Part shown: positions 7,868 through 16,105 of the stretch, in pieces
How positions within the stretch are numbered: the first letter of the stretch is position 1
How the letters are laid out: every line of letters begins with the position of its first letter
Source of the DNA: Cyclobacteriaceae bacterium
Lineage (GTDB): Bacteria; Bacteroidota; Bacteroidia; Cytophagales; Cyclobacteriaceae
Reading direction: 5' to 3'
DNA: 20,677 bases
NCBI GenBank assembly: GCA_029861825.1
Contig: JAOTYN010000013.1
Span: 1 to 20,677 of the forward strand
Position numbers and translations under genes: made by a program
The notes under the pieces: model-generated
The model's database searches: none
What the model was told of the DNA's origin: nothing
Seen by the model: the letters and a program-made list of their open reading frames with translations, nothing else

Positions 7868-10800
7868 ATGGCATTTAGAAAAAGTAAAAAGTTCAGTAAC
7901 GATTTTACCAAGGTTACCATCAGCTTGGCCTCCCCTGAGTCTATTCTGGAAAGCTCTCATGGGGAAGTAACCCAGCCGGAAACCATAAATTACAGAACCT
8001 ACAAGCCCGAGATGGGGGGGTTATTCTGTGAAAGGATATTTGGTCCAGTTAAGGATTGGGAATGTCATTGCGGGAAATACAAAAGGATTCGCTACAAAGG
8101 CATTATCTGTGATCGTTGTGGTGTGGAAGTGACGGAGAAGAAAGTGAGACGCGAGCGTATGGGACACATTGAGTTGGTGGTACCCGTAGCCCATATCTGG
8201 TATTTCCGTTCATTGCCCAATAAGATCGGTTATTTACTGGGACTCCCCACCAAGAAGTTGGATCAGATCATATACTATGAAAGATATGTGGTGATCCAGC
8301 CCGGTACTAAGGCGGAAGATGATATTAACTATCTGGACTTTCTCACTGAAGATGAGTATCTGGATATCATCGACAAAATGCCTCGCGAGAATCAAATGTT
8401 GGATGATGATGATCCTAACAAATTCATCGCCAAAATGGGTGCGGAAGCCCTGGAGATGATACTAGCCAGGTTGGATCTGGATACCCTCTCTTACAACCTT
8501 AGGCATCAGGCAGCTACCGACACCTCGCAGCAACGCAAGGCGGAAGCCCTGAAACGTTTGAAAGTAGTAGAGGCCTTCCGGGATGCCCGTAATCGCATTG
8601 AGAATCGCCCCGAATGGATGATTATTAAGATGGTGCCGGTGATTCCCCCGGAATTGCGTCCATTGGTGCCACTAGATGGCGGTCGGTTTGCGACCTCCGA
8701 CTTGAATGATCTGTATCGTCGAGTAATAATCCGTAACAATCGTCTCAAAAGGCTTATTGATATCAAGGCCCCGGAGGTTATTCTAAGAAACGAAAAGCGG
8801 ATGCTTCAGGAAGCGGTAGATTCCCTCTTCGATAACTCCAGGAAAGTAAACGCTGTGAGGTCCGATGGGAACAGAGCCCTGAAATCCTTGAGCGATATGC
8901 TGAAAGGAAAGCAAGGAAGGTTCCGTCAAAATCTCTTGGGTAAAAGGGTTGATTATTCCGGTCGTTCGGTAATTGTGGTTGGTCCCGAGTTGAAACTTCA
9001 TGAATGCGGACTTCCCAAAGACATGGCTGCGGAGCTATTCAAACCGTTCATTATCCGTAAACTTATTGAACGCGGTATCGTAAAGACCGTAAAGTCGGCC
9101 AAGAAGATTGTAGATCGTAAAGATCCGGTGGTTTGGGACATTTTAGAGAATGTCCTAAAAGGTCACCCAGTGCTGCTGAACCGGGCTCCTACTCTTCACC
9201 GTCTGGGGATCCAGGCTTTTCAGCCCAAATTGATTGAGGGTAAAGCCATTCAGTTGCATCCGTTAGTTTGTACAGCCTTTAATGCTGACTTTGACGGGGA
9301 CCAAATGGCGGTACACGTACCATTAGGTCATGAAGCTATTTTAGAGGCGAGCTTGTTAATGCTTTCCTCGCACAACATCTTAAATCCGGCCAACGGAGCA
9401 CCTATCACGGTGCCTTCGCAGGATATGGTATTAGGACTTTATTATGTAACCAAAGGTCGTCGAAGTACCAAAAAGCATAAGGTTCGAGGTGAGGACATGA
9501 TGTTCTACAGCCCGCATGAAGTGATCATTGCCATAAACGAAGGGGTGTTGTCCAAGCACGCTAATATCAAGGTAAGGGCACAAGTACGCACCGCAACTGG
9601 CGAGCTGGAATCTCAGATCATCGAAACGGTGGCCGGAAGAGTGATCTTTAACCAGTATGTACCTGATGAGGCAGGATTCGTAAATGAATTGCTGACTAAG
9701 AAAAAGTTGCAGCAAATTATTTCTCAAGTGTTCCAGGTATCTGGTATGGCCAGAACAGCGCAATTCCTGGACGATATTAAAGAGCTCGGATTCCAGTCGG
9801 CCTATAAGGGTGGTTTATCCATGGGACTGGACGATGTGAAGGTACCGGAAGAAAAAGACGATCTGGTAACCCAGGCCAAAGAAGAGGTTGATGCCGTTTG
9901 GAACAACTACCTGATGGGTCTGATCACCGATAATGAGCGTTACAACCAAGTAATTGACATCTGGACCAGGATCAACTCTCAGTTGACCTTCACCCTGATG
10001 AACCAACTGGAAGAGGATCAGCAAGGATTTAATTCCATTTATATGATGATGCACTCCGGAGCGCGAGGTTCCAGAGAGCAGATACGACAGCTGGGAGGTA
10101 TGCGAGGGCTTATGGCTAAACCCCAAAAGAGCCTGCTGGGCTCTGTGGGAGAGATCATTGAGAACCCCATTCTGTCCAACTTTAAAGAAGGACTTGATGT
10201 AATAGAATACTTTATTTCTACACACGGTGCTCGTAAAGGACTGGCCGACACAGCCTTGAAAACTGCTGATGCTGGGTACCTGACCCGCCGACTGGTGGAT
10301 GTTGCTCAGGATGTGGTAGTGAATGAGGCTGATTGCGGCACACTGCGAGGCCTGGTGGTTTCCGCTCTCAAGGATAACGAGGATGTGGTGGAGCCTTTGG
10401 CCGAACGTATTCTGGGAAGGGTGTCGGTACACGACATCTACGATCCTCACACCGAAGAGCTTATTCTTTACGCCGGTGATGAAATAACCGAGGAATTAGC
10501 CATGCGTATCGAGGAGACAAGCCTGGAGGAAGTAGAGATCCGCTCGGTATTGACCTGTGAAACCAAAAGGGGGGTGTGCGCCAAGTGCTACGGACGTAAC
10601 CTAGCCTCTGGCGCTATGGTTCAGCAAGGAGAAGCAGTAGGCGTGATCGCCGCACAATCTATTGGTGAGCCTGGTACGCAATTAACCCTGCGAACATTCC
10701 ATGTGGGAGGTACCGCCTCTAACATTGCGATCGATGCCAGGATTGTGGCCAAGTTCCCGGGTAAGATCGAGTTTGAAGAACTGCGTTCCGTTAAGACCAC

Positions 10801-12178
10801 CAACAACGATGGTGATAAGGTTGAAGTAGTGATGGGCCGTTCCGGTGAGATCAAGATCATAGAAGAGAAGACCAACAAGGTACTGGTGAGCAATCACGTT
10901 CCTTATGGAGCCTTCCTTAGTATAAAAGATGCGGTAAAAGTTGAAAAAGGCGATCAGTTATGCTACTGGGATCCTTACAACGCCGTGATCCTATCGGAAA
11001 TGAACGGTAAAGTGGAGTTCGAGGCAATTGAGGAAGGGATTACTTTCCGTGAAGTATCGGACGAGCAGACCGGACACCGGGAGAAAGTGATTGTGGACAG
11101 TAAGGATAAATCTAAAAACCCTGCCATTATCGTGAAACCCAGTCGGGGAGAACCTAAGAGCTACAACATACCCGTTGGGGCTCACTTGGCCATTGAAAAT
11201 GGCGATGGCATCAAATCGGGTCAGATACTGGCCAAGATCCCTCGAACCATGGGTAAATCCAGGGATATTACAGGAGGTCTGCCTAGGGTAACGGAATTAT
11301 TCGAAGCTCGAAACCCGTCCAACCCTGCGGTGGTCAGTGAGATCGATGGTGTGGTAACCTACGGTGGCATAAAGAGAGGAAATCGCGAAATATTCATCGA
11401 ATCCAAGGACGGCATCAAAAAACGATACCTGGTATCCTTGAACAAGCACATACTGGTTCAAGACAATGACTTTGTTAAAGCCGGTTATGCGCTTTCCGAC
11501 GGAGCTATAACTCCTTCTGATATACTGTCGATCAAAGGCCCCACAGCGGTTCAGGAATATCTGGTAAATGAGATTCAAGAAGTATACCGCCTGCAAGGTG
11601 TGAAGATCAATGACAAACACATTGAAACCATCGTAAAACAGATGATGCAAAAAGTGGAGATCCTGGATGCAGGTGATACCAGCTTCTTGCCAAAACAGAT
11701 AGTGGACAAATTCCACTTCAGGGAAGAGAACGATACCATCCTTGACAAGAAAGTGATTGTCGATGGGGGAGATTCGGAAGGCCTGAAAATCGGTATGATT
11801 ATTACTTCTAGGAGGTTGCGGGATGAGAACAGTAGTTTGAGAAGAAAGGATTTGAAGACTGTGGAGGTGAGAGATGCTCAAGCTGCGGTTTCCAAGCCTA
11901 CTCTGCAGGGGATCACCCAGGCATCTCTGGGTACGGAAAGCTTCATATCGGCGGCCTCTTTCCAGGAGACCACCAAAGTGCTGAGCGAAGCCAGTATCAG
12001 AGGTAAATCCGATATGCTGAGAGGTCTCAAGGAGAACGTGATCGTTGGTCACTTGATACCTGCCGGTACAGGCCGTCGTGAATACCAGGATCTTATAGTG
12101 GGATCTCAGGAAGAGTACGATGCTCTGATGTCGTCCAAGAAGGAGTTTGAGGAGAAAACCGAAGTAGAGACCAATTAA
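7868..12178 (+). CDS. rpoC: DNA-directed RNA polymerase subunit beta'
   Basis: The beta' subunit carries the catalytic magnesium site of RNA polymerase. The 1436-residue product is intact. The N-terminal zinc site has C66, C68, C81 and C84. The catalytic motif NADFDGDQM is at 472-480, with D474, D476 and D478 as magnesium ligands. The second zinc site is formed by C823, C897, C904 and C907. The bridge-helix region (HSGARGSREQIRQLGGMRGL) and trigger-loop region (GVIAAQSIGEPGTQLTLRTF, then HVGGTAS) are both present. I see no large insertion in the trigger loop like that of Escherichia coli. The acidic tail ends KKEFEEKTEVETN. A DUF3467 gene follows after 10 bases. Confidence 0.98.
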   Translation: MAFRKSKKFSNDFTKVTISLASPESILESSHGEVTQPETINYRTYKPEMGGLFCERIFGPVKDWECHCGKYKRIRYKGIICDRCGVEVTEKKVRRERMGHIELVVPVAHIWYFRSLPNKIGYLLGLPTKKLDQIIYYERYVVIQPGTKAEDDINYLDFLTEDEYLDIIDKMPRENQMLDDDDPNKFIAKMGAEALEMILARLDLDTLSYNLRHQAATDTSQQRKAEALKRLKVVEAFRDARNRIENRPEWMIIKMVPVIPPELRPLVPLDGGRFATSDLNDLYRRVIIRNNRLKRLIDIKAPEVILRNEKRMLQEAVDSLFDNSRKVNAVRSDGNRALKSLSDMLKGKQGRFRQNLLGKRVDYSGRSVIVVGPELKLHECGLPKDMAAELFKPFIIRKLIERGIVKTVKSAKKIVDRKDPVVWDILENVLKGHPVLLNRAPTLHRLGIQAFQPKLIEGKAIQLHPLVCTAFNADFDGDQMAVHVPLGHEAILEASLLMLSSHNILNPANGAPITVPSQDMVLGLYYVTKGRRSTKKHKVRGEDMMFYSPHEVIIAINEGVLSKHANIKVRAQVRTATGELESQIIETVAGRVIFNQYVPDEAGFVNELLTKKKLQQIISQVFQVSGMARTAQFLDDIKELGFQSAYKGGLSMGLDDVKVPEEKDDLVTQAKEEVDAVWNNYLMGLITDNERYNQVIDIWTRINSQLTFTLMNQLEEDQQGFNSIYMMMHSGARGSREQIRQLGGMRGLMAKPQKSLLGSVGEIIENPILSNFKEGLDVIEYFISTHGARKGLADTALKTADAGYLTRRLVDVAQDVVVNEADCGTLRGLVVSALKDNEDVVEPLAERILGRVSVHDIYDPHTEELILYAGDEITEELAMRIEETSLEEVEIRSVLTCETKRGVCAKCYGRNLASGAMVQQGEAVGVIAAQSIGEPGTQLTLRTFHVGGTASNIAIDARIVAKFPGKIEFEELRSVKTTNNDGDKVEVVMGRSGEIKIIEEKTNKVLVSNHVPYGAFLSIKDAVKVEKGDQLCYWDPYNAVILSEMNGKVEFEAIEEGITFREVSDEQTGHREKVIVDSKDKSKNPAIIVKPSRGEPKSYNIPVGAHLAIENGDGIKSGQILAKIPRTMGKSRDITGGLPRVTELFEARNPSNPAVVSEIDGVVTYGGIKRGNREIFIESKDGIKKRYLVSLNKHILVQDNDFVKAGYALSDGAITPSDILSIKGPTAVQEYLVNEIQEVYRLQGVKINDKHIETIVKQMMQKVEILDAGDTSFLPKQIVDKFHFREENDTILDKKVIVDGGDSEGLKIGMIITSRRLRDENSSLRRKDLKTVEVRDAQAAVSKPTLQGITQASLGTESFISAASFQETTKVLSEASIRGKSDMLRGLKENVIVGHLIPAGTGRREYQDLIVGSQEEYDALMSSKKEFEEKTEVETN

Positions 12179-12188
12179 TAAGAAGATC

Positions 12189-12503
12189 ATGGCGGAGGAT
12201 GCAAACAAGAATCAGATCAATATCGAATTGACGGAGGAGGTGGCGGAAGGGATCTATGCTAATCTGGCCATGATCGCTCATTCCAACAGTGAATTTGTCA
12301 TTGATTTTATCAGGCTCATGCCTGGTGTTCCCAAAGCAAAGGTCAAATCGCGGATCGTGATCACACCCGAACACGCTAAACGACTATTAAAGGCTTTGTC
12401 GGATAACATTCAAAAATTTGAGGAGACTTTTGGAGCCATCAAACAATCGGAAGAGGCTCCAAAGTTTCCCATTAATTTTGGTGGTACCGTAGGTGAGGCC
12501 TAA
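12189..12503 (+). CDS. DUF3467 protein of unknown function, linked to rpoC
   Basis: The 104-residue product is recognisable as a DUF3467 family protein, with the conserved stretches INIELTEEVAEGIYANLAMI, AHSNSEFVIDFIRLMPGVP and RIVITPEHAKRLLKAL. No function is established. It has no signal peptide or transmembrane segment, so it is probably cytoplasmic. Residues about 10-75 look like beta strands followed by an amphipathic helix (PEHAKRLLKALSDNIQKFEETF), and the C-terminus is Pro/Gly-rich and probably flexible. It lies 10 bases after rpoC with no terminator between, so it is most likely cotranscribed with rpoBC, which hints at a role near RNA polymerase or in growth control. That role is inference from position only. 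Confidence 0.9.
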   Translation: MAEDANKNQINIELTEEVAEGIYANLAMIAHSNSEFVIDFIRLMPGVPKAKVKSRIVITPEHAKRLLKALSDNIQKFEETFGAIKQSEEAPKFPINFGGTVGEA

Positions 12504-12552
12504 TCCCTTTCAGAACCGCGGGCATTTATCCGCTATTTACACCCATATTAGT

Positions 12553-12582
12553 TTGGATAGTTGGTCTATTTGACTAATTTTG
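12553..12582 (+). promoter_or_regulatory. Bacteroidota sigma-A-type promoter for rpsL-rpsG-fusA-rpsJ
   Basis: A TTTG (TTG at 12553-12555) and a TAATTTTG box (12575-12582) are 19 bases apart, the same geometry as the promoters at 745 and 16003. Transcription would start near 12588-12592, about 26-30 bases before the rpsL ATG. The gap from 12504 has no strong terminator, only a weak GCGG/CCGC stem at 12518-12533, so transcripts from rpoBC may read through. Confidence 0.8.
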
Positions 12583-12617
12583 CATTCCGAAATTTCAAGG
12601 AAAAGAAATATTGATAA

Positions 12618-12992
12618 ATGCCTACAATACAACAATTAGTCAGAAAAGGTAGAAAAAAGCTCACTTCCAAATCCAAATCTCCGGCATTGGATTCCTGTCC
12701 TCAGCGCCGTGGGGTTTGTACCAGAGTATATACCACCACTCCTAAAAAGCCTAATTCTGCCATGCGTAAAGTGGCTAGGGTAAGGCTCACCAACGGGAAG
12801 GAAGTCAACGCTTACATACCCGGTGAAGGACACAACCTGCAGGAGCACTCCATAGTACTGATCAGGGGAGGTCGGGTAAAGGATTTGCCTGGAGTTCGAT
12901 ATCATATCATTCGAGGAGCTCTGGATACCGCAGGGGTTAGCGGAAGGTTGCAGCGTAGGTCTAAGTATGGCGCCAAAAGGCCCAAAAAATAA
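12618..12992 (+). CDS. rpsL: 30S ribosomal protein S12 (uS12)
   Basis: S12 sits at the decoding centre of the 30S subunit and affects accuracy and streptomycin response. The 124-residue protein contains the conserved loops TTPKKPNSAMRKVARVRL (K43) and GGRVKDLPGVRYHIIRG (K88, D89, P91). Residues K43, K88 and P91 are the wild-type forms at the classic streptomycin-resistance positions. D89 is the residue that RimO methylthiolates in some bacteria. The start is an ATG preceded by an A/T-rich stretch without a Shine-Dalgarno sequence. It is the first gene of the str cluster, and rpsG follows after six bases. Confidence 0.98.
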   Translation: MPTIQQLVRKGRKKLTSKSKSPALDSCPQRRGVCTRVYTTTPKKPNSAMRKVARVRLTNGKEVNAYIPGEGHNLQEHSIVLIRGGRVKDLPGVRYHIIRGALDTAGVSGRLQRRSKYGAKRPKK

Positions 12993-12998
12993 TTTCAA

Positions 12999-13466
12999 AT
13001 GAGAAAATCTAAGCCTAAAAAAAGATACGTTTTACCCGATCCTAAATTTAAGGACGAATTGGTTACCAAATTTGTGAACTACCTAATGGTAGATGGCAAG
13101 AAATCCGTGGCCTACGGCATTTTTTATGATGCTATTGACTTGGTTGAAGACAAAACCAAGGAAAATGGTTTAGAAATATGGAAGAAGGCCCTGAACAACG
13201 TGATGCCCTCCGTAGAGGTAAAAAGCCGTCGCGTAGGAGGAGCTACCTTCCAAGTCCCTTTGGAGGTGCGACCTAATCGCAAGGTTTCATTGGGCATTAA
13301 ATGGTTGATCCGATACTCCCGTGGGCGTGGTGAAAAAACCATGAAAGAACGATTGGCAGCGGAGATCGTGGCCGCCAGCAAAGGCGAAGGTTCAGCCATC
13401 AAAAAGAAAGACGATACCCATCGTATGGCAGAAGCCAACAGGGCATTTTCACATTTTAGATTTTAG
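12999..13466 (+). CDS. rpsG: 30S ribosomal protein S7 (uS7)
   Basis: S7 nucleates assembly of the 30S head and contacts the E-site tRNA. The product has 155 residues, normal for the family. Conserved stretches are FVNYLMVDGKKSVAYGIFYD, NNVMPSVEVKSRRVGGATFQ and KWLIRYSRGRGEKTMKERLA. It ends AFSHFRF, a short C-terminal form. It lies between rpsL (6 bases) and fusA (14 bases) in the standard str order. In Escherichia coli S7 represses this operon by binding the rpsL-rpsG gap. Here that gap is only six bases, so the same site cannot exist in that form. Confidence 0.98.
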   Translation: MRKSKPKKRYVLPDPKFKDELVTKFVNYLMVDGKKSVAYGIFYDAIDLVEDKTKENGLEIWKKALNNVMPSVEVKSRRVGGATFQVPLEVRPNRKVSLGIKWLIRYSRGRGEKTMKERLAAEIVAASKGEGSAIKKKDDTHRMAEANRAFSHFRF

Positions 13467-13480
13467 TATTTAGAACCGGG

Positions 13481-15610
13481 ATGGCAAAGGATTTAAAATT
13501 TTTAAGAAATATCGGCATCATGGCCCATATTGATGCCGGTAAGACCACCACCACAGAACGAATCCTGTATTATACAGGATTAAGTCATAAAATAGGGGAG
13601 GTACATGATGGTGCGGCCACCATGGATTGGATGGAGCAGGAACAAGAGAGGGGAATCACCATCACCAGTGCTGCCACCACCACTTTTTGGAAATATCCCA
13701 CGGAGCAGGGTCAGCCGATCGATAGCACCGCCGATTATCGGATTAATATAATTGATACCCCTGGTCACGTGGATTTCACCGTAGAGGTGGAGCGATCATT
13801 AAGAGTCCTGGACGGAGCAGTAGCTTTATTTTGTGCAGTTTCCGGAGTGGAGCCGCAGTCGGAGACGGTTTGGCGACAGGCCGATAAGTACAATGTGCCC
13901 CGTATCTGCTTTGTGAATAAAATGGATCGTTCCGGAGCTGACTTCTTTAATGTAGTTACCGAGATCAAAGAGAAACTAGGGGCCAACCCGGTTCCCCTGC
14001 AGGTGCCTATTGGAGCCGAGGAAAATTTTAAAGGGGTGGTTGATCTGATCACCAATCAAGCCATTGTATGGAATGAGGAGGACAGCGGCATGACCTACCA
14101 GGTGGTGGAAATTCCCGATGACCTCAAGGAAACGGTTGATGAATGGCGCCAGAAACTAGTAGAAAGCGTTGCAGAATACGACGATGAACTCCTGGAAAAG
14201 TTCTTCGAAGATCCGGATTCTATTACCAAAGAAGAAATGATGGAGGCTATACGCAAAGCGGTGATCGATATGTCATTCTCTCCGGTTTTGTGTGGATCAG
14301 CCTTTAAGAATAAAGGAGTTCAGGCGGTGCTGGATGCAGTATGTGCTTATCTACCTTCCCCTATGGATCTGCCTCCGGTTGAAGGGACCAATCCTAAGAC
14401 CGAAGAAGCAGTAACCAGAGAACCAGATGTTAATCAGCCTTTTTCAGCGTTGGCTTTTAAAATCGCCACCGATCCTTTCGTGGGTCGCTTGTGCTTTTTC
14501 CGGGTTTACTCCGGTAAATTGCCTGCAGGATCTTATGTGACCAATATGAGGACCGGTAAGAAGGAGCGGATCTCACGTTTGATGCAGATGCACTCCAACA
14601 AGCAAAACCCTATCGATGTAGTGGAAGCCGGTGATATATGTGCTGGCGTAGGTTTTAAAGACATTAAAACCGGTGATACCCTGGTAGAGGAAGGATCGCC
14701 CGTGGTATTGGAGTCCATGTCTTTCCCTGACCCGGTGATTGGATATGCCATCGAACCCAAAGCTCAGGCCGATATAGACAAATTGGGCGTAGCCATCTCC
14801 AAACTGGTTGAGGAAGACCCCACTTTGAGTGTCAGGACCGATCAGGAGACCGGACAAACGGTTTTACGAGGTATGGGTGAACTTCACCTGGAGATCATTA
14901 TCGATCGCTTGAAGCGGGAGTTCAAAGTGGAGATCAATCAAGGTGCTCCTCAGGTGGCATATAAGGAAAGCATTACCAAATTGGTGGAGCATAAAGAAGT
15001 ATATAAGAAGCAAACTGGTGGTCGTGGTAAGTTTGCTGATATTGTATTCGAAATGGGTCCCCGTGAAGATGAAAAGCCCGGTTTGGAATTCGAAAATAAA
15101 ATTGTGGGTGGAGTTATTCCCCGTGAATTTATACCCAGTGTACAAAAAGGTTTTGAGGAGGCCATGAAAAACGGACCATTGGCGGGATACCCTATTGAGT
15201 CCATGTATGTAAAATTATTTCACGGTTCCTTCCACGATGTGGACTCTGATAGTTTATCCTTTGAGCTGGCTGCCCGCTTGGGTTATAAGAGCGCCGCCAA
15301 CAAAGCTGCTCCGCAGCTGCTGGAGCCCATTATGTCGGTGGAAGTGGTTACACCCGAAGAGTATACCGGACCTGTGACCGGCGATCTTAACAAGCGCCGT
15401 GGTATCATGAAAGGAATGGATTCTAAAGGAGGGGCTCAAATAATCAAAGCTGATGTTCCGTTGTCGGAATTGTTCGGGTATGTTACAGATTTGAGGACCA
15501 TTTCATCCGGTAGAGCTTCGGCAACCTTGACTTTCTCTCATTATGATCCGGTTCCTGCACACTTGGCAGAAGGTATCATTGAAAAAGTGAAAGGCGCTGC
15601 TGTTAAATAA
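13481..15610 (+). CDS. fusA: Elongation factor G (EF-G)
   Basis: EF-G is the GTPase that drives tRNA-mRNA translocation and, with RRF, ribosome recycling. The 709-residue protein is full length with five domains. GTPase motifs are all present: G1 AHIDAGKT (15-22), the switch I RGITITSAATT region, G3 DTPGH (92-96), G4 NKMD (146-149) and G5 CGSAFKNKG. The G' insertion follows G4. Domain IV contains GGRGKFADIVFEMGP and VGGVIPREFIPSVQKGFEEA, and domain V holds EPIMSVEVVTPEEYTG. Its position in the str cluster marks it as the canonical EF-G, not one of the extra EF-G paralogues some Bacteroidota have. rpsJ follows after seven bases with no tuf between them. Confidence 0.98.
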   Translation: MAKDLKFLRNIGIMAHIDAGKTTTTERILYYTGLSHKIGEVHDGAATMDWMEQEQERGITITSAATTTFWKYPTEQGQPIDSTADYRINIIDTPGHVDFTVEVERSLRVLDGAVALFCAVSGVEPQSETVWRQADKYNVPRICFVNKMDRSGADFFNVVTEIKEKLGANPVPLQVPIGAEENFKGVVDLITNQAIVWNEEDSGMTYQVVEIPDDLKETVDEWRQKLVESVAEYDDELLEKFFEDPDSITKEEMMEAIRKAVIDMSFSPVLCGSAFKNKGVQAVLDAVCAYLPSPMDLPPVEGTNPKTEEAVTREPDVNQPFSALAFKIATDPFVGRLCFFRVYSGKLPAGSYVTNMRTGKKERISRLMQMHSNKQNPIDVVEAGDICAGVGFKDIKTGDTLVEEGSPVVLESMSFPDPVIGYAIEPKAQADIDKLGVAISKLVEEDPTLSVRTDQETGQTVLRGMGELHLEIIIDRLKREFKVEINQGAPQVAYKESITKLVEHKEVYKKQTGGRGKFADIVFEMGPREDEKPGLEFENKIVGGVIPREFIPSVQKGFEEAMKNGPLAGYPIESMYVKLFHGSFHDVDSDSLSFELAARLGYKSAANKAAPQLLEPIMSVEVVTPEEYTGPVTGDLNKRRGIMKGMDSKGGAQIIKADVPLSELFGYVTDLRTISSGRASATLTFSHYDPVPAHLAEGIIEKVKGAAVK

Positions 15611-15617
15611 AGATATT

Positions 15618-15923
15618 ATGAATCAAAAGATCCGAATCAAGCTTAAGTCCTACGATCACAATTTGGTCGACAAATCTTCCGAGAAGATCGTTCGCGCAGT
15701 GAAAACCACCGGAGCAGTAGTAAGCGGTCCTATTCCCCTGCCTACTGTCAAGGAAAAATTCACCGTTCTTCGTTCACCTCATGTGAATAAGAAGTCTCGC
15801 GAGCAATTTCAGCTGTGTACCTATAAGCGTTTAGTTGATATCTATTCGAACAGTACCAAAACTGTTGATGCGTTGATGAAATTGGAGCTGCCCAGTGGGG
15901 TAGATGTGGAGATAAAAGTATAA
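15618..15923 (+). CDS. rpsJ: 30S ribosomal protein S10 (uS10, NusE)
   Basis: S10 is a 30S head protein that also acts as NusE, binding NusB and the KOW domain of NusG. The 101-residue product has the conserved IRIKLKSYDHNLVDKSSEKI start, the extended loop PLPTVKEKFTVLRSPHVNKKSREQF and the closing PSGVDVEIKV. It lies seven bases after fusA and just before a strong terminator. It therefore belongs to the str transcript here, not to the S10 operon it leads in Escherichia coli. NusG, its partner, is encoded about 14 kb upstream in the same window. Confidence 0.98.
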   Translation: MNQKIRIKLKSYDHNLVDKSSEKIVRAVKTTGAVVSGPIPLPTVKEKFTVLRSPHVNKKSREQFQLCTYKRLVDIYSNSTKTVDALMKLELPSGVDVEIKV

Positions 15924-15942
15924 GAAATCCAAGACCTTTTGG

Positions 15943-15981
15943 AAAGAACCAATACCCTAAAATCTATTGGTTCTTTTTTTT
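15943..15981 (+). terminator. Rho-independent terminator after rpsJ
   Basis: A perfect 12-bp stem (AAAGAACCAATA at 15943-15954 with TATTGGTTCTTT at 15965-15976) has a 10-base loop and runs into an unbroken series of eight T residues (15974-15981). It is the strongest terminator in the window and lies 19 bases after the rpsJ stop codon, closing the str transcript. Confidence 0.92.
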
Positions 15982-16002
15982 GGGGTTTTGAAATCTTGAA
16001 CT

Positions 16003-16032
16003 TTGGTTACATTTAATTATTTGCTATCTTTG
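16003..16032 (+). promoter_or_regulatory. Bacteroidota sigma-A-type promoter for the rplC (S10-spc) gene cluster
   Basis: A TTTG (TTG at 16003-16005) and a TATCTTTG box (16025-16032) are 19 bases apart, as in the two other promoters of the window. It begins 21 bases after the end of the rpsJ terminator. Transcription would start near 16038-16042, giving a leader of about 65 bases before the rplC ATG. Confidence 0.82.
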
Positions 16033-16036
16033 CAGT

Positions 16037-16105
16037 CCTTTGCTAAAGGCCAGGGGGTGGCAGGGCTTAGATAGGAGAGAAATTGAAAGGCAAAAATTCA
16101 GAAAA
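16037..16105 (+). promoter_or_regulatory. Structured 5' leader of rplC mRNA
   Basis: The leader can form two small hairpins: CCTTT/AAAGG (16037-16049, loop GCT) and GCCA/TGGC (16049-16061) around a loop of five G residues. An AGGAG (16073-16077) follows, a rare Shine-Dalgarno-like sequence here, but it is 28 bases before the rplC ATG, too far to serve it. The two hairpins share base 16049, and the first may lie partly upstream of the true start site. In Escherichia coli the S10 leader is the target of L4 control. A regulatory role here is only inferred. Confidence 0.35.

Noticed and set aside
9815..10450. Open frame of 211 codons on the minus strand within rpoC
   Set aside because: It is antisense to the conserved beta' region including part of the bridge helix, shows no family motifs and has no promoter.
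11297..12208. Long open frame of 303 codons on the minus strand within rpoC
   Set aside because: It is antisense to well-conserved rpoC sequence and its translation has no recognisable domain. A shadow of the coding strand is the simplest explanation.
12518..12533. GCGG/CCGC stem after the DUF3467 gene as a terminator
   Set aside because: Only four base pairs and no T run follow, so it is too weak to call a terminator.
14943..15167. Second + strand frame of 74 codons inside fusA
   Set aside because: It lies wholly inside the conserved EF-G frame, has no initiation context and no recognisable product.
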